Below the pieces are notes generated by a model, which was given only the letters and a program-made list of their open reading frames with translations, had not been told where the DNA came from and made no database searches. From assembly GCA_002842465.1 (NCBI GenBank), contig PHDA01000007.1:1-64000 (forward strand): a stretch of 64,000 nucleotides of DNA. The letters are read 5' to 3'. The position numbers and the translations under genes were made by a program. Source of the stretch: Bacteroidetes bacterium HGW-Bacteroidetes-7 (GTDB lineage: Bacteria > Bacteroidota > Bacteroidia > Bacteroidales > UBA932). Positions 26,703-35,263 of this stretch are shown here, in pieces. The number at the start of each line of letters is the position of its first letter. Positions within the stretch are counted from its first letter, which is position 1.

Positions 26703-29576
26703 ATGAAAAGGAAACTATTGGTATTTTTTCTTATCTGTATTGGGTTTGCAACAATCTTGCCTGCCCAGACAGCAAGAAGGCTATACTCGGTAAAGGGTTT
26801 CGTCTATGAAAATGAGACGAACGTTCCTATCGAGATGGCTTTAGTCTCACTTCCTGATCTTAACTTGTGGGGAACTACCGATGCAAAAGGTATGTTCGTC
26901 ATAAACAGAGTATCAGAAGGAACAACTAAGCTGGAGATTACATGCCTCGGATATCAGACCATGGAAACAATGGTCAAAATTGAGAGGAATATTGACAGCC
27001 TGACATTCAAACTAAAAGAGGAAAATCTTAAACTTCAATCTGTTACAGTAACAGCAACCGAGGTTAAAAGTGCTATAAACACCTCTACAAGAATGGACAG
27101 GCAGGCAATTGACCACCTTCAGGTTATTAACCCTACAGACATCATGAGTTTGTTACCGGGGGGTAAAACAGTTAACCCTAACCTAATGACACAGAGTGTG
27201 TTTAACATTAGGGGTGGTGACGGAAACGGAAGCTTTGGTACAGCAGTTGAGGTTGATGGTATAAGACTATCACCAAATAGCAACTTGTCAGGTACCACCT
27301 CAGGTGTTGACACACGTAACCTCTCTGCTTCCAACTTCGAATCTATTGAGGTTATTACCGGGGTTCCGTCTGTTGAATTTGGAGATATGACCGCTGGTCT
27401 GGTAGTAATTCGCACAAAGAAAGGAAGATCACCTTTTAATGTATCTACGTCACTAAATCCTACAACAAAGCAGATCTCACTAAGCAAAGGTTTTGACCTT
27501 AAGAAAGACAGGGGTATTTTAAATTTCAATACTGAATATGCCCAGGCTTTCCAGAATCCTGTTTCTCCTTACACAACCTACTTTAGAAACGGTTATGGAT
27601 TAAACTATTCAAACACCTTTAACAGAGAGGGTCGCCCTGTTCAAGTTAATGTAAATATGGGAGGGACAATCGGACGTCAGGATGCAAAAGCAGACCCTGA
27701 TGCATATAAGGACACCTGGTCATTAACACAGGATAATGCAGTAAGGTTTGGTGCAAGTGCAAACTGGCTGATCAACAGCGCCTATATAACTAATTTAGAC
27801 TTTAGCATAAGCGGAAGTTATAAGGATGACCTTTCAAAAAACAACACCTACTTTTCATATGCAACCATTAGACCGGCCATAAACGCAATGGAAAACGGGT
27901 ATCATGAAACAAATTATCTTCCTGCTCAATTCTACAATGCTCGCATTGAAGACAGTAAAGGCCTGAATTTCAGCGCAAACATTAAATATAATTTGAACAA
28001 GAGGTATGGTAATATTCTAAATAAAGTTAAAGCCGGTATCGGTTGGTCAACAAGCGGTAACATTGGTAAGGGAGAAGATTATGAGAAGAATTTATATCCT
28101 GATGGTTACAGACCAAGACCTTATACCGATATACCTTTCCTTCACAATATTAATGCATACCTGGAGGATAATATAACCCTCCCTATTGGTAAAACGACTC
28201 TTTCACTCGTTGGTGGAGTTCGCTTAGAAGCCAATTACATTAAAGACATGACATACAAAAATCCTATTTCTGCCTCACCAAGGTTTAATGCTCGTTACAC
28301 CATCCTCGAAAACAGAGGTAGTAAGGGGCTCCTTCGCAATCTGAGCATCAGAGGGGGTTGGGGTATGATGGAGAAACTTCCAAATCTTTCTGTACTTTAT
28401 CCTCAGGATAAATACAGAGACATTATGGTTTATTCGAAAAACTACGGCACTCAGAACAACTATTTTTATGTAGCAAAAACAAATGTGTTCCGTGACTTTT
28501 TCAATCAAGATCTTGAATGGTCAAGAAGCCGAAACATTGAGTTTGGTATTGACGGAAATATTGGCGGAATAGGCGTATCATTAGTTTACTACAACAATAA
28601 GGCTTTAAATCCTTACTATACAGAATCTTTTCACGTTCCTTATGCATACACCAAAACCGATGAAAATTATGCAGTTCCTAACAATCCTGAATTCAGGGTT
28701 GATAAGATAACCGGGGATATATATGTACGTGACAAAGACAACCCTTCACTTGGTGAGGTTATGATTCCTAAGTCCGTTACAGACACATTGTTTATTCAGA
28801 ATTCAATGCAATCTAACGGTGAGCCAAGTACCCGTCAGGGAGTAGAGCTTTCTCTCGATTTTGGAAGGATTGAATCTATAAGAACATCTTTCCGTTTTGA
28901 TGCAAGGTATTCACACTCAAGGGATGTCTCTGAAAGACTATCATCATCATACTCCGCAATACCTCACTCTACAATTCCTACAAACCAGGGCAGATCTTAT
29001 GAATTTGTTGCCTTTTATATGGGGGGTACAGGTAGAAATGTTACCTATAATGGATCATGGGGTGATGGTATGACAGCGAACTTTACTGCAACTACTCACA
29101 TTCCTGAGATAAGAATGACAATTTCATTAAGGCTCGAAGGAACCTTATATGCAAGATCTCAGAACCTTACTTATTACAACGGTAAAGAGTGGGCATATCT
29201 TGTTGATGAGAGCGGGAACAGAGTAAACAAGAGTGTTTATGATCAGAAAGAGTATTACTCAGGAATATGGCCTGTTGCCTATATGGGATTTGACCAGGTG
29301 GTTAAACCATTTACACAGACAGAGGCAAATGATCCGAGATTTGCATACTTAATTGGTCGTTCCAACACAATTTACACCTTTATGCAAGATGGTAATGGTG
29401 CATACTTCATGTCAAACATTAGTATCACCAAAGAGATTGGAGACCTTGCCTCTCTATCTTTCTACGTGAATAACTTCACAAAGAGCAACCCTTACATAAG
29501 AAGCTGGGCAACCGGTGTAGAGACTGTAAGAAACATAGGGTTTGCATACGGAGCAACACTTAGATTTAAATTTTAA
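26703..29576 (+). CDS. TonB-dependent outer-membrane receptor, cassette 2
   Basis: A 957-residue receptor with signal peptide (about 1-21), carboxypeptidase-regulatory-like domain (about 29-113), plug (about 118-240; D-I-M-S-L-L-P-G-G and S-V-E-F-G-D-M-T-A-G) and a barrel ending in an aromatic (L-R-F-K-F). It shares block order and many motifs with the receptor at 7544-10405, including the motif around R-Q-A-I-D-H-L-Q and the P-R-P-Y-T-D-I-P-F segment. No SusD partner. DUF4876 starts 12 bases downstream. The ligand may be peptides released by the upstream proteases (inference). Confidence 0.9.
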   Translation: MKRKLLVFFLICIGFATILPAQTARRLYSVKGFVYENETNVPIEMALVSLPDLNLWGTTDAKGMFVINRVSEGTTKLEITCLGYQTMETMVKIERNIDSLTFKLKEENLKLQSVTVTATEVKSAINTSTRMDRQAIDHLQVINPTDIMSLLPGGKTVNPNLMTQSVFNIRGGDGNGSFGTAVEVDGIRLSPNSNLSGTTSGVDTRNLSASNFESIEVITGVPSVEFGDMTAGLVVIRTKKGRSPFNVSTSLNPTTKQISLSKGFDLKKDRGILNFNTEYAQAFQNPVSPYTTYFRNGYGLNYSNTFNREGRPVQVNVNMGGTIGRQDAKADPDAYKDTWSLTQDNAVRFGASANWLINSAYITNLDFSISGSYKDDLSKNNTYFSYATIRPAINAMENGYHETNYLPAQFYNARIEDSKGLNFSANIKYNLNKRYGNILNKVKAGIGWSTSGNIGKGEDYEKNLYPDGYRPRPYTDIPFLHNINAYLEDNITLPIGKTTLSLVGGVRLEANYIKDMTYKNPISASPRFNARYTILENRGSKGLLRNLSIRGGWGMMEKLPNLSVLYPQDKYRDIMVYSKNYGTQNNYFYVAKTNVFRDFFNQDLEWSRSRNIEFGIDGNIGGIGVSLVYYNNKALNPYYTESFHVPYAYTKTDENYAVPNNPEFRVDKITGDIYVRDKDNPSLGEVMIPKSVTDTLFIQNSMQSNGEPSTRQGVELSLDFGRIESIRTSFRFDARYSHSRDVSERLSSSYSAIPHSTIPTNQGRSYEFVAFYMGGTGRNVTYNGSWGDGMTANFTATTHIPEIRMTISLRLEGTLYARSQNLTYYNGKEWAYLVDESGNRVNKSVYDQKEYYSGIWPVAYMGFDQVVKPFTQTEANDPRFAYLIGRSNTIYTFMQDGNGAYFMSNISITKEIGDLASLSFYVNNFTKSNPYIRSWATGVETVRNIGFAYGATLRFKF

Positions 29577-29588
29577 ACCTGAAGAGAG

Positions 29589-30854
29589 ATGAAAAAAAGT
29601 TTATATATATTATACATTTTTGCTTTCGTTGGCCTTTTATCATCTTGTCAGCAAAAGCTGCAGGATCTGATAGATGAAAACCCGTATAGTACGGGTTCCC
29701 GTAAGCTGAATATTAACCTCATTTATCCGGAGGGCTTTGAAGATGAGTTAAAAGCCGGTGCTGAGGTAACAGTTCTAAATCCAAGTAATGGAGCAGTCTA
29801 TAATCTTGTTTCAGATAGCCAAGGTAAGGTATCCATAGAACTTCAGTATGGCTTTTACCGAGTATCAGTTACTGACAAAGGAACCCCTATATCAGGAGCT
29901 ATTCCAATTTTTAACCGTAGTGTTGATCAAATACGTTTAATAGACACCCTTAAGGGAGATCTAAATTTAAATGTAGAGTTAATACTCTCTTATGCCGGAC
30001 AGCTTATTATCAAAGAGATATATTACAGAGGATGTACAGGTCCTGATCAGAAGACTTTCCAATTCGATAAATACCTGGCAATTTATAACAACAGTGATGA
30101 TGTTGCATATCTCGATAGTGTATGTTTCGGAACAGTTGAGCCTTACAATGCACCAACCAGTCCTACTGCATGGAGTTACATAAAAGAGGGACAAAGAGTA
30201 ATAAGAGATACTATCCCTATTATTGAGGCCGTTTGGCAATTCCCCGGAACGGGAAAAAGTCATCCTCTTCAGCCGGGAGAACAAGCTGTTGTTGCAATTA
30301 GCGCAGCGGTAAACCACACAATTTTAAGACCGCAGTCTGTCAATCTTGATGTACCAGGTTACTGGGTATGTTATAATCAACGATATACCAATGCAAGCTA
30401 CCACCCATCTCCGGGCCCTAACCTTGTTGGAAGATGGCTTGACCTATTATGGAAAGGTGGTACAGCAAATGCATATCCATTCTCCGTATCAAGTCCTGCA
30501 ACTGTAATTTTCCGAATCCCTGAGGTCGGAGCACAGGCATACGTTAATGATCCTGCAAATAGAAGTCGTAAACCCGGAACCACTTCAGCAACTGAATATA
30601 TAATGATTCCATCTGCATGGGTACTTGACGGTGTTGAAAGCTTTGATGTAACTACAAAAAACAAGAGGCTACCTGCATCTATTGATGCTTCGTATTCACT
30701 TATGGAGAGCTCTGATGGATACCAAGGCAAAACCATTCACCGCAAAATAGATCCAATCGCAACTGCTATTGCAGGTGGAAGAATTGTTTATATGGATACA
30801 AACAACTCTTTAAACGACTTTTATGTAAGAGAGAGCCAATCTATAAAAGAATAG
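29589..30854 (+). CDS. DUF4876-type lipoprotein, cassette 2
   Basis: A 421-residue lipoprotein: lipobox L-L-S-S-C with Cys20. Next comes a beta domain like that of the cassette 1 protein (about 38-105), then shared blocks K-E-I-Y-Y, A-I-Y-N-N-S, G-x-S-x-P-L-Q-P-G-E and the C-terminal D-T-N-N-S-x-N-D-F. Likely exposed on the outer membrane as receptor partner (inference). It sits between receptor and DUF6850 barrel with gaps of 12 and 15 bases. Confidence 0.75.
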   Translation: MKKSLYILYIFAFVGLLSSCQQKLQDLIDENPYSTGSRKLNINLIYPEGFEDELKAGAEVTVLNPSNGAVYNLVSDSQGKVSIELQYGFYRVSVTDKGTPISGAIPIFNRSVDQIRLIDTLKGDLNLNVELILSYAGQLIIKEIYYRGCTGPDQKTFQFDKYLAIYNNSDDVAYLDSVCFGTVEPYNAPTSPTAWSYIKEGQRVIRDTIPIIEAVWQFPGTGKSHPLQPGEQAVVAISAAVNHTILRPQSVNLDVPGYWVCYNQRYTNASYHPSPGPNLVGRWLDLLWKGGTANAYPFSVSSPATVIFRIPEVGAQAYVNDPANRSRKPGTTSATEYIMIPSAWVLDGVESFDVTTKNKRLPASIDASYSLMESSDGYQGKTIHRKIDPIATAIAGGRIVYMDTNNSLNDFYVRESQSIKE

Positions 30855-30869
30855 TTAAAAAACAGGATT

Positions 30870-32489
30870 ATGAAAATAAATAATAAATATATAATTATCA
30901 TATCTGCACTCTTTCTTTCACAGTTGTTTGTTTATACCACAGCAACAGCACAGGGGAAGAGAAAGGTGCAGGAGAAGTGCCTTTATCACTTTGACGATCT
31001 TCAGAGGAAACAAACTTGGACTGACAGTTATAACGCTGCCGGATTACATTTTATTGACTTCAATAACTCATCATTTGTAGAGGCATATATGGGTAAAAAC
31101 GACGGCCCTTTCGTAAAGTATTACGAATCGGACAACAGTTTTAATTTCGGCTTAAGAACAGCCTCTTATACAAAGATTAAGAAAACAACGTTCTATGGAA
31201 AAATTGACTACAATAATTTCCGTGGTCAGGATATGACATGGAGTGGTCTTATTTATCCGGAAAGATACCTCCTTTCTGTTGCTGACGACAGACCTGCGGA
31301 AAAGAGGAAAGAGAGTTACAAATTAACCGGAGGTTTCTCTTCTCCAATTGCTGACAATTTGTTGTTTGGACTCCAGATTAATTATGAGACTGCAGACCTT
31401 GCAAAGATGAAAGACTTAAGACATTCAACAAAGCTTTTGGATTTTGAGGTAACAGGAGGTCTTATATTTAAAACCAGCATGTTCAATTTTGGTGCTAACT
31501 ACTATTACAGAAAGTTTCATGAAAATGTAAACTTTTCAAAAATTGCCGAAGATGAAGTGCTTTATAACGGGTATTTACTTAAGGGACTTTGGTTTGGAAT
31601 GAATGACATTTGGAACCAAGATGGACTAAACCTATCAAGGCCTTTTGTAGATGTTATCAAAGGAGGATCTGTTCAGGTTGAGTATGTAAATGACAGCTTC
31701 AGGTTCCATAATGAGTTTACATACAAAAGTCAGGAGGGAGTCTCTGGACCGGGTGCAGACAGAGCATACACTCAGTCAGATGCAGTAACTTACGAATACA
31801 AAGGTGTTGCTCAATTTGAGACAGACGAAACCAGACACTACCTCAAAGTTAAGACAAATTACACCGAAGGAACCAGCTACGACAAAATCACCAGTACCGA
31901 AAGAATCGGAGGTATTACCGTTGTGTATTATTACGGCCTTAACAAAACATTCGCAAAAAACACTTTTGATTTGAATGCTGAATATGAACTTGCACTTGGT
32001 AAATTCAAATGCAGTCCTGAATGGAACTTCAAAGCTGGTTACAGCTACTCTTCCGTTGCCGGATTAAGTTCACTGATAAGCCCTTTCTACTTTAGTCAGG
32101 ACTATCAGATCACCTCTAGTTATGGTAAGGTAACCAAAAACTTCTTGTTTAAAAGTGGAATGATTGATTTGTCATTACTAGGTGGATACAGCGTTGGAAG
32201 CGGATCTAGACTCACTGAGCACATTGCTCCAGGTGCGTCAGATCAGATTTCCGATGATATTATCCCTTTTCAACAAGCTGAAATGCTAAACCGTGAGTAC
32301 GAATTCTTGACCAAAGGTAAGATGTTTGGCGAAGTTGGATTCAGATATTCAAAATTTGTCATGACAAAAAGAACCGCCGGTTCAATTTATCTTGACACCA
32401 AATACTCCTTCACATCGGCGTCAGACCTGAAGTACCACACCGGAGGCAACGCCGGAATTTTCAGCCTGGCACTAGGTTACTCATTCTAA
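30870..32489 (+). CDS. DUF6850-type outer-membrane barrel, cassette 2
   Basis: A 539-residue protein with a signal peptide (to about A-T-A-Q, residue 28), then repeated amphipathic strands and a terminal aromatic (A-L-G-Y-S-F). It corresponds to 4721-6292 in cassette 1. Last gene of the six-gene run, with a strong terminator 26 bases after the stop. Function unknown. Confidence 0.75.
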   Translation: MKINNKYIIIISALFLSQLFVYTTATAQGKRKVQEKCLYHFDDLQRKQTWTDSYNAAGLHFIDFNNSSFVEAYMGKNDGPFVKYYESDNSFNFGLRTASYTKIKKTTFYGKIDYNNFRGQDMTWSGLIYPERYLLSVADDRPAEKRKESYKLTGGFSSPIADNLLFGLQINYETADLAKMKDLRHSTKLLDFEVTGGLIFKTSMFNFGANYYYRKFHENVNFSKIAEDEVLYNGYLLKGLWFGMNDIWNQDGLNLSRPFVDVIKGGSVQVEYVNDSFRFHNEFTYKSQEGVSGPGADRAYTQSDAVTYEYKGVAQFETDETRHYLKVKTNYTEGTSYDKITSTERIGGITVVYYYGLNKTFAKNTFDLNAEYELALGKFKCSPEWNFKAGYSYSSVAGLSSLISPFYFSQDYQITSSYGKVTKNFLFKSGMIDLSLLGGYSVGSGSRLTEHIAPGASDQISDDIIPFQQAEMLNREYEFLTKGKMFGEVGFRYSKFVMTKRTAGSIYLDTKYSFTSASDLKYHTGGNAGIFSLALGYSF

Positions 32490-32514
32490 AACGACTAACA
32501 CGCTATATTTCAAA

Positions 32515-32546
32515 AGAGGACGCCCCAGGGTGTCCTCTTTTTTTAT
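32515..32546 (+). terminator. Intrinsic terminator of the cassette 2 operon
   Basis: A 10-base-pair stem (515-524 with 529-538 of 32 kb, one G-T pair), four-base loop and a run of T starting at 32538. Its stem sequence closely resembles the terminator at 32808-32826, as if the spacer between them had been duplicated or inserted. Confidence 0.88.
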
Positions 32547-32633
32547 TTTTTTATACATAATAACTTAAATTGCTTTGTGAATTGTAAAAAGCTCATCAAA
32601 AAGCAACATCTGTTTTTTAGCTAATTTTCTGAA

Positions 32634-32704
32634 GCGCTTTTCGGAAAAAGGCTGAGGACCGTTCAACGACCAAAGGGAGGCGTTCCGCAAGCCCCGAAAA
32701 ACGC
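32634..32704. repeat. Dispersed hairpin-type repeat, copy B
   Basis: A 71-base element with imperfect 11-base inverted ends (634-644 and 694-704 of 32 kb) and an interior like copy A at 11-77. It sits in the spacer between convergent operons, a usual place for dispersed repeats. No open reading frame is credible here. Confidence 0.6.
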
Positions 32705-32733
32705 AAAGAAAAAAGCGTTAAGAAAAACTGCGT

Positions 32734-32797
32734 TGCGCTTGATGAGCTCTTTCAAGCAAAAGCAATGCGCTTGATGAGCTTTTTCAAGCAAATGCGA
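32734..32797. repeat. Two tandem copies of a 32-base repeat
   Basis: 32734-32765 and 32766-32797 are near-identical (start tgcgcttgatgagct, then tttcaagcaa). A degenerate inverted copy of the gatgagc core occurs at about 32590-32604. The rest of the 32490-32898 spacer holds two terminators, hairpin repeat B and a 25-base repeat; no gene is visible. Confidence 0.7.
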
Positions 32798-32807
32798 TAA
32801 CAAAAAA

Positions 32808-32832
32808 AGGACACCCAAGGTGTCCTCTTTTG
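32808..32832 (-). terminator. Intrinsic terminator of the first S46 peptidase gene
   Basis: Perfect 8-base-pair stem (808-815 with 819-826 of 32 kb), three-base loop, with seven T on the minus strand after the stem and a T-rich stretch also on the plus strand. It works for the minus-strand S46 gene that ends at 32899 and probably as a backstop for the plus-strand operon. Confidence 0.8.
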
Positions 32833-32858
32833 TTCTAGTGGTTCGATTACTGTTGTAA

Positions 32859-32883
32859 GTGTCAGCAAAGGAAAACTTTGGCT
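32859..32883. repeat. 25-base perfect repeat, copy 1
   Basis: Identical over 25 bases to 42362-42386. It contains the small palindrome caaag-gaaaa-ctttg. This copy lies 16 bases beyond the stop of the S46 gene, while the other precedes a sigma-54 promoter. Meaning unknown. Confidence 0.7.
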
Positions 32884-32898
32884 CCCAAAATAAAATCT

Positions 32899-35070
32899 CT
32901 AAAAAACGATATTCATTTCGTTGATAAGATGTCCCGCACCGGCGTACTTATCAATAACCCACAACACGTATCTGATGTCAACACAAACAGATTTGCAATA
33001 GCCCTCAACGTAGTAAACATCACCAGCCATAGACTCACGATTACCGTCAAAGGCAAGACCTATGATTTCACCATTGCCGTTCATAACTGCACTTCCTGAG
33101 TTACCGCCTGTGATATCGTTATCTGAAAGGAAGTTTATATAAAGCACACCATTTGTGCCCCATCTGCCCCAATCTCCCTTTTCGAGGGCAGCTTTAAGGT
33201 CGGGCTTAATCTTGAATTCATAATCGTTAGGATTTTGCTTTTCAAGAATACCTGTTGAAGTAGTTAAATAGTGGTAGTAAACAGCATCTTTAGCCTTAAT
33301 ACCACCTACTTCACCAAAGGTAAGACGCATTGTTGAATTTGCATCGGGATAGATGTTATCGCCCTTTTCTATCTGCATTTCATACATGGCCCTCACATAA
33401 TCACCTCTATCCTTTGCCGGGTCAAGATTTGCCACCTTAAGTAAAGAGTCCTCCATTGCATTATACTCTCTGATTCCGATTGTTTTCGCAACATCAATAA
33501 TAGGGTCAGAGGTAATGTCACTTATTGTTCTCTTAGAATTAAAGAAATCATTCAGCCTCTCTTTTGAAGTGATAATGCTATTATCATACACAAAGTCAAC
33601 AAGTTTGTCGCCGTCACCATTAAATTTTGCAAGAAGGTTGACAAAAGCCTGGTCATAGAAACTAACAGGAACCTCTTTAAGATAGTATCTGATCATCACC
33701 TTAAACAACTCTCTGTCGGCTTCTGGCTCCAGTTCACTTAATGTCTTAAGAGCAATATCCCTGAAATTTGAAATCTCCTTATCTTCAAGAGTAAACTCCT
33801 CTTTTTTGGCTCTGGTTAATGTTGAGACAAGACCCTGAAAGCGTTGGCCAAGACCTATTAGTTCGGCACCTCTCACCATAGATTCCCTGAAGTATTCCCT
33901 TACCTTGGTAATGTCTGCCTTAATTGCGTAGGCCTTTTTGAGATTGTCAAGAATGTTACCGTATTTATCTGCTCTCTTTGAGTCAGACATAATCCACTCC
34001 TGCAGCAATTTCTCTCTCCCTTCCAGCTCCTCAATTACATTAAAACGATCAACACATAGATTTTCCCATTTGGCATAATCGGTGTAGTTGCTAATTCCAA
34101 AATACTTATCTGCATATTTTAGTCTGATTTCATCAGATGTATCCATGTATTTTTTCCACACCTCAAGCTTAGACCTCCTCACTCCGCTAATAACCGGATT
34201 AAGAATATCAAACTTCTCTCTGAGTTCAAAAGATGACATATATCTGTTTGTTCTTCCCGGATAACCGAGAACCATCGTGAAGTCATCCTCTTTTACACCT
34301 TTTGCAGATACTGTAAGGAATCTTTTCGCCTCCATTGGAACATTCTCCGCTGAATATTCCGCAGGTTTACCGTTTGCAGATGCATAAACCCTATACATTG
34401 CAAAGTCTCCTTTGTGCTGAGGCCAGCCCCAATTGTCGGTTTCTCCTCCGAATGAACCTATTGAAACAGGGGGAGCTCCTACAAGTCTCACATCTGAATA
34501 GGTTTCATAAAAATAGAGATAGTATTTTGAACCCCTCCACATTGATGAAAGCCCCTTCTCATAAGGGACGTTATCGAATTTCTTTTCGATTATGCCCGAA
34601 ACTTTGTTCATGAAGAAGAGTCCTCTTGGCCCTGCGGCATCAAGACTGTCTATAATCTTGGTTACCACTTCGGTTACATCCATAACGCTTCTGAGAAAGG
34701 TAACACTTTTACCTTTAATTGGAACCTCGTCGCTCAAGTTCATTGCCCAGAAGCCATCCTCCAAATAGTTCTTATCCGGAGTACTAAGTGAGTGAATATC
34801 ACCGTATGCACAGTGATGATTTGTAATCATGAGGCCTTTAGGAGAGATAATGCTTCCGCTGCACATACCTCCATCTATAGCCACAATTGCGTCAGTAAGG
34901 GCACCACCCTCTACATTGTAGATTTCGCCCGGTTTAAGTTTAAGGCCTTTATTTGCCATAAGTTCATACAGCTGTTTATCCAGAAGATTTACCAGCCACA
35001 TGCCCTCATCTGCAAATGATTTTGTTGCTATTAATAAAATAACAAACAAAAGGGTTAATAATTTTTTCAC
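32899..35070 (-). CDS. S46-family dipeptidyl-peptidase, DPP7-type (first copy)
   Basis: A 723-residue exported serine peptidase releasing dipeptides from oligopeptides. Signal peptide about 1-20, mature start D-E-G-M-W. Catalytic elements: H-H-C-A-Y-G-D (His86) and G-G-N-S-G-S (Ser658). Eighteen residues after the serine is Gly676 in F-D-G-N. In the family an Arg at this position gives DPP11-type acidic preference and Gly gives DPP7-type hydrophobic preference, so this is likely DPP7-like. It diverges from the polyferredoxin gene and is paralogous to 37249-39417. Confidence 0.92.
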   Translation of the reverse strand: MKKLLTLLFVILLIATKSFADEGMWLVNLLDKQLYELMANKGLKLKPGEIYNVEGGALTDAIVAIDGGMCSGSIISPKGLMITNHHCAYGDIHSLSTPDKNYLEDGFWAMNLSDEVPIKGKSVTFLRSVMDVTEVVTKIIDSLDAAGPRGLFFMNKVSGIIEKKFDNVPYEKGLSSMWRGSKYYLYFYETYSDVRLVGAPPVSIGSFGGETDNWGWPQHKGDFAMYRVYASANGKPAEYSAENVPMEAKRFLTVSAKGVKEDDFTMVLGYPGRTNRYMSSFELREKFDILNPVISGVRRSKLEVWKKYMDTSDEIRLKYADKYFGISNYTDYAKWENLCVDRFNVIEELEGREKLLQEWIMSDSKRADKYGNILDNLKKAYAIKADITKVREYFRESMVRGAELIGLGQRFQGLVSTLTRAKKEEFTLEDKEISNFRDIALKTLSELEPEADRELFKVMIRYYLKEVPVSFYDQAFVNLLAKFNGDGDKLVDFVYDNSIITSKERLNDFFNSKRTISDITSDPIIDVAKTIGIREYNAMEDSLLKVANLDPAKDRGDYVRAMYEMQIEKGDNIYPDANSTMRLTFGEVGGIKAKDAVYYHYLTTSTGILEKQNPNDYEFKIKPDLKAALEKGDWGRWGTNGVLYINFLSDNDITGGNSGSAVMNGNGEIIGLAFDGNRESMAGDVYYVEGYCKSVCVDIRYVLWVIDKYAGAGHLINEMNIVF

Positions 35071-35219
35071 GTTAAAGTAGTTTATAATGAGTTAATAAAT
35101 GGAATCCGAAAGTTACAAAACGAAATGAAAAAGAAATTTGTAATTAAAATTTCCTTAATAAAAAGAGATATTCATTTGCAAAAAAACCTTATTAGTACTA
35201 TATCTTAAGCAAATTTAAC

Positions 35220-35227
35220 TATTTTTG
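35220..35227 (+). promoter_or_regulatory. Candidate -7 box (TATTTTTG) upstream of the polyferredoxin
   Basis: Matches TAnnTTTG 36 bases before the start codon. No TTG is seen 19-21 bases further upstream, so support is partial. The 193-base gap between the two divergent genes should hold promoters for both. Confidence 0.35.
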
Positions 35228-35263
35228 TGGATACTACTTTTAAAATTTAATTAACCCTTCAAA

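Noticed and set aside
32878..33099. Plus-strand frame of 73 codons antisense to the S46 gene
   Set aside because: Shadow of the conserved S46 coding sequence; no signal or family features.
32899..35070. DPP11 assignment for the S46 peptidases
   Set aside because: The position 18 residues after the catalytic Ser is Gly in both copies, not Arg.
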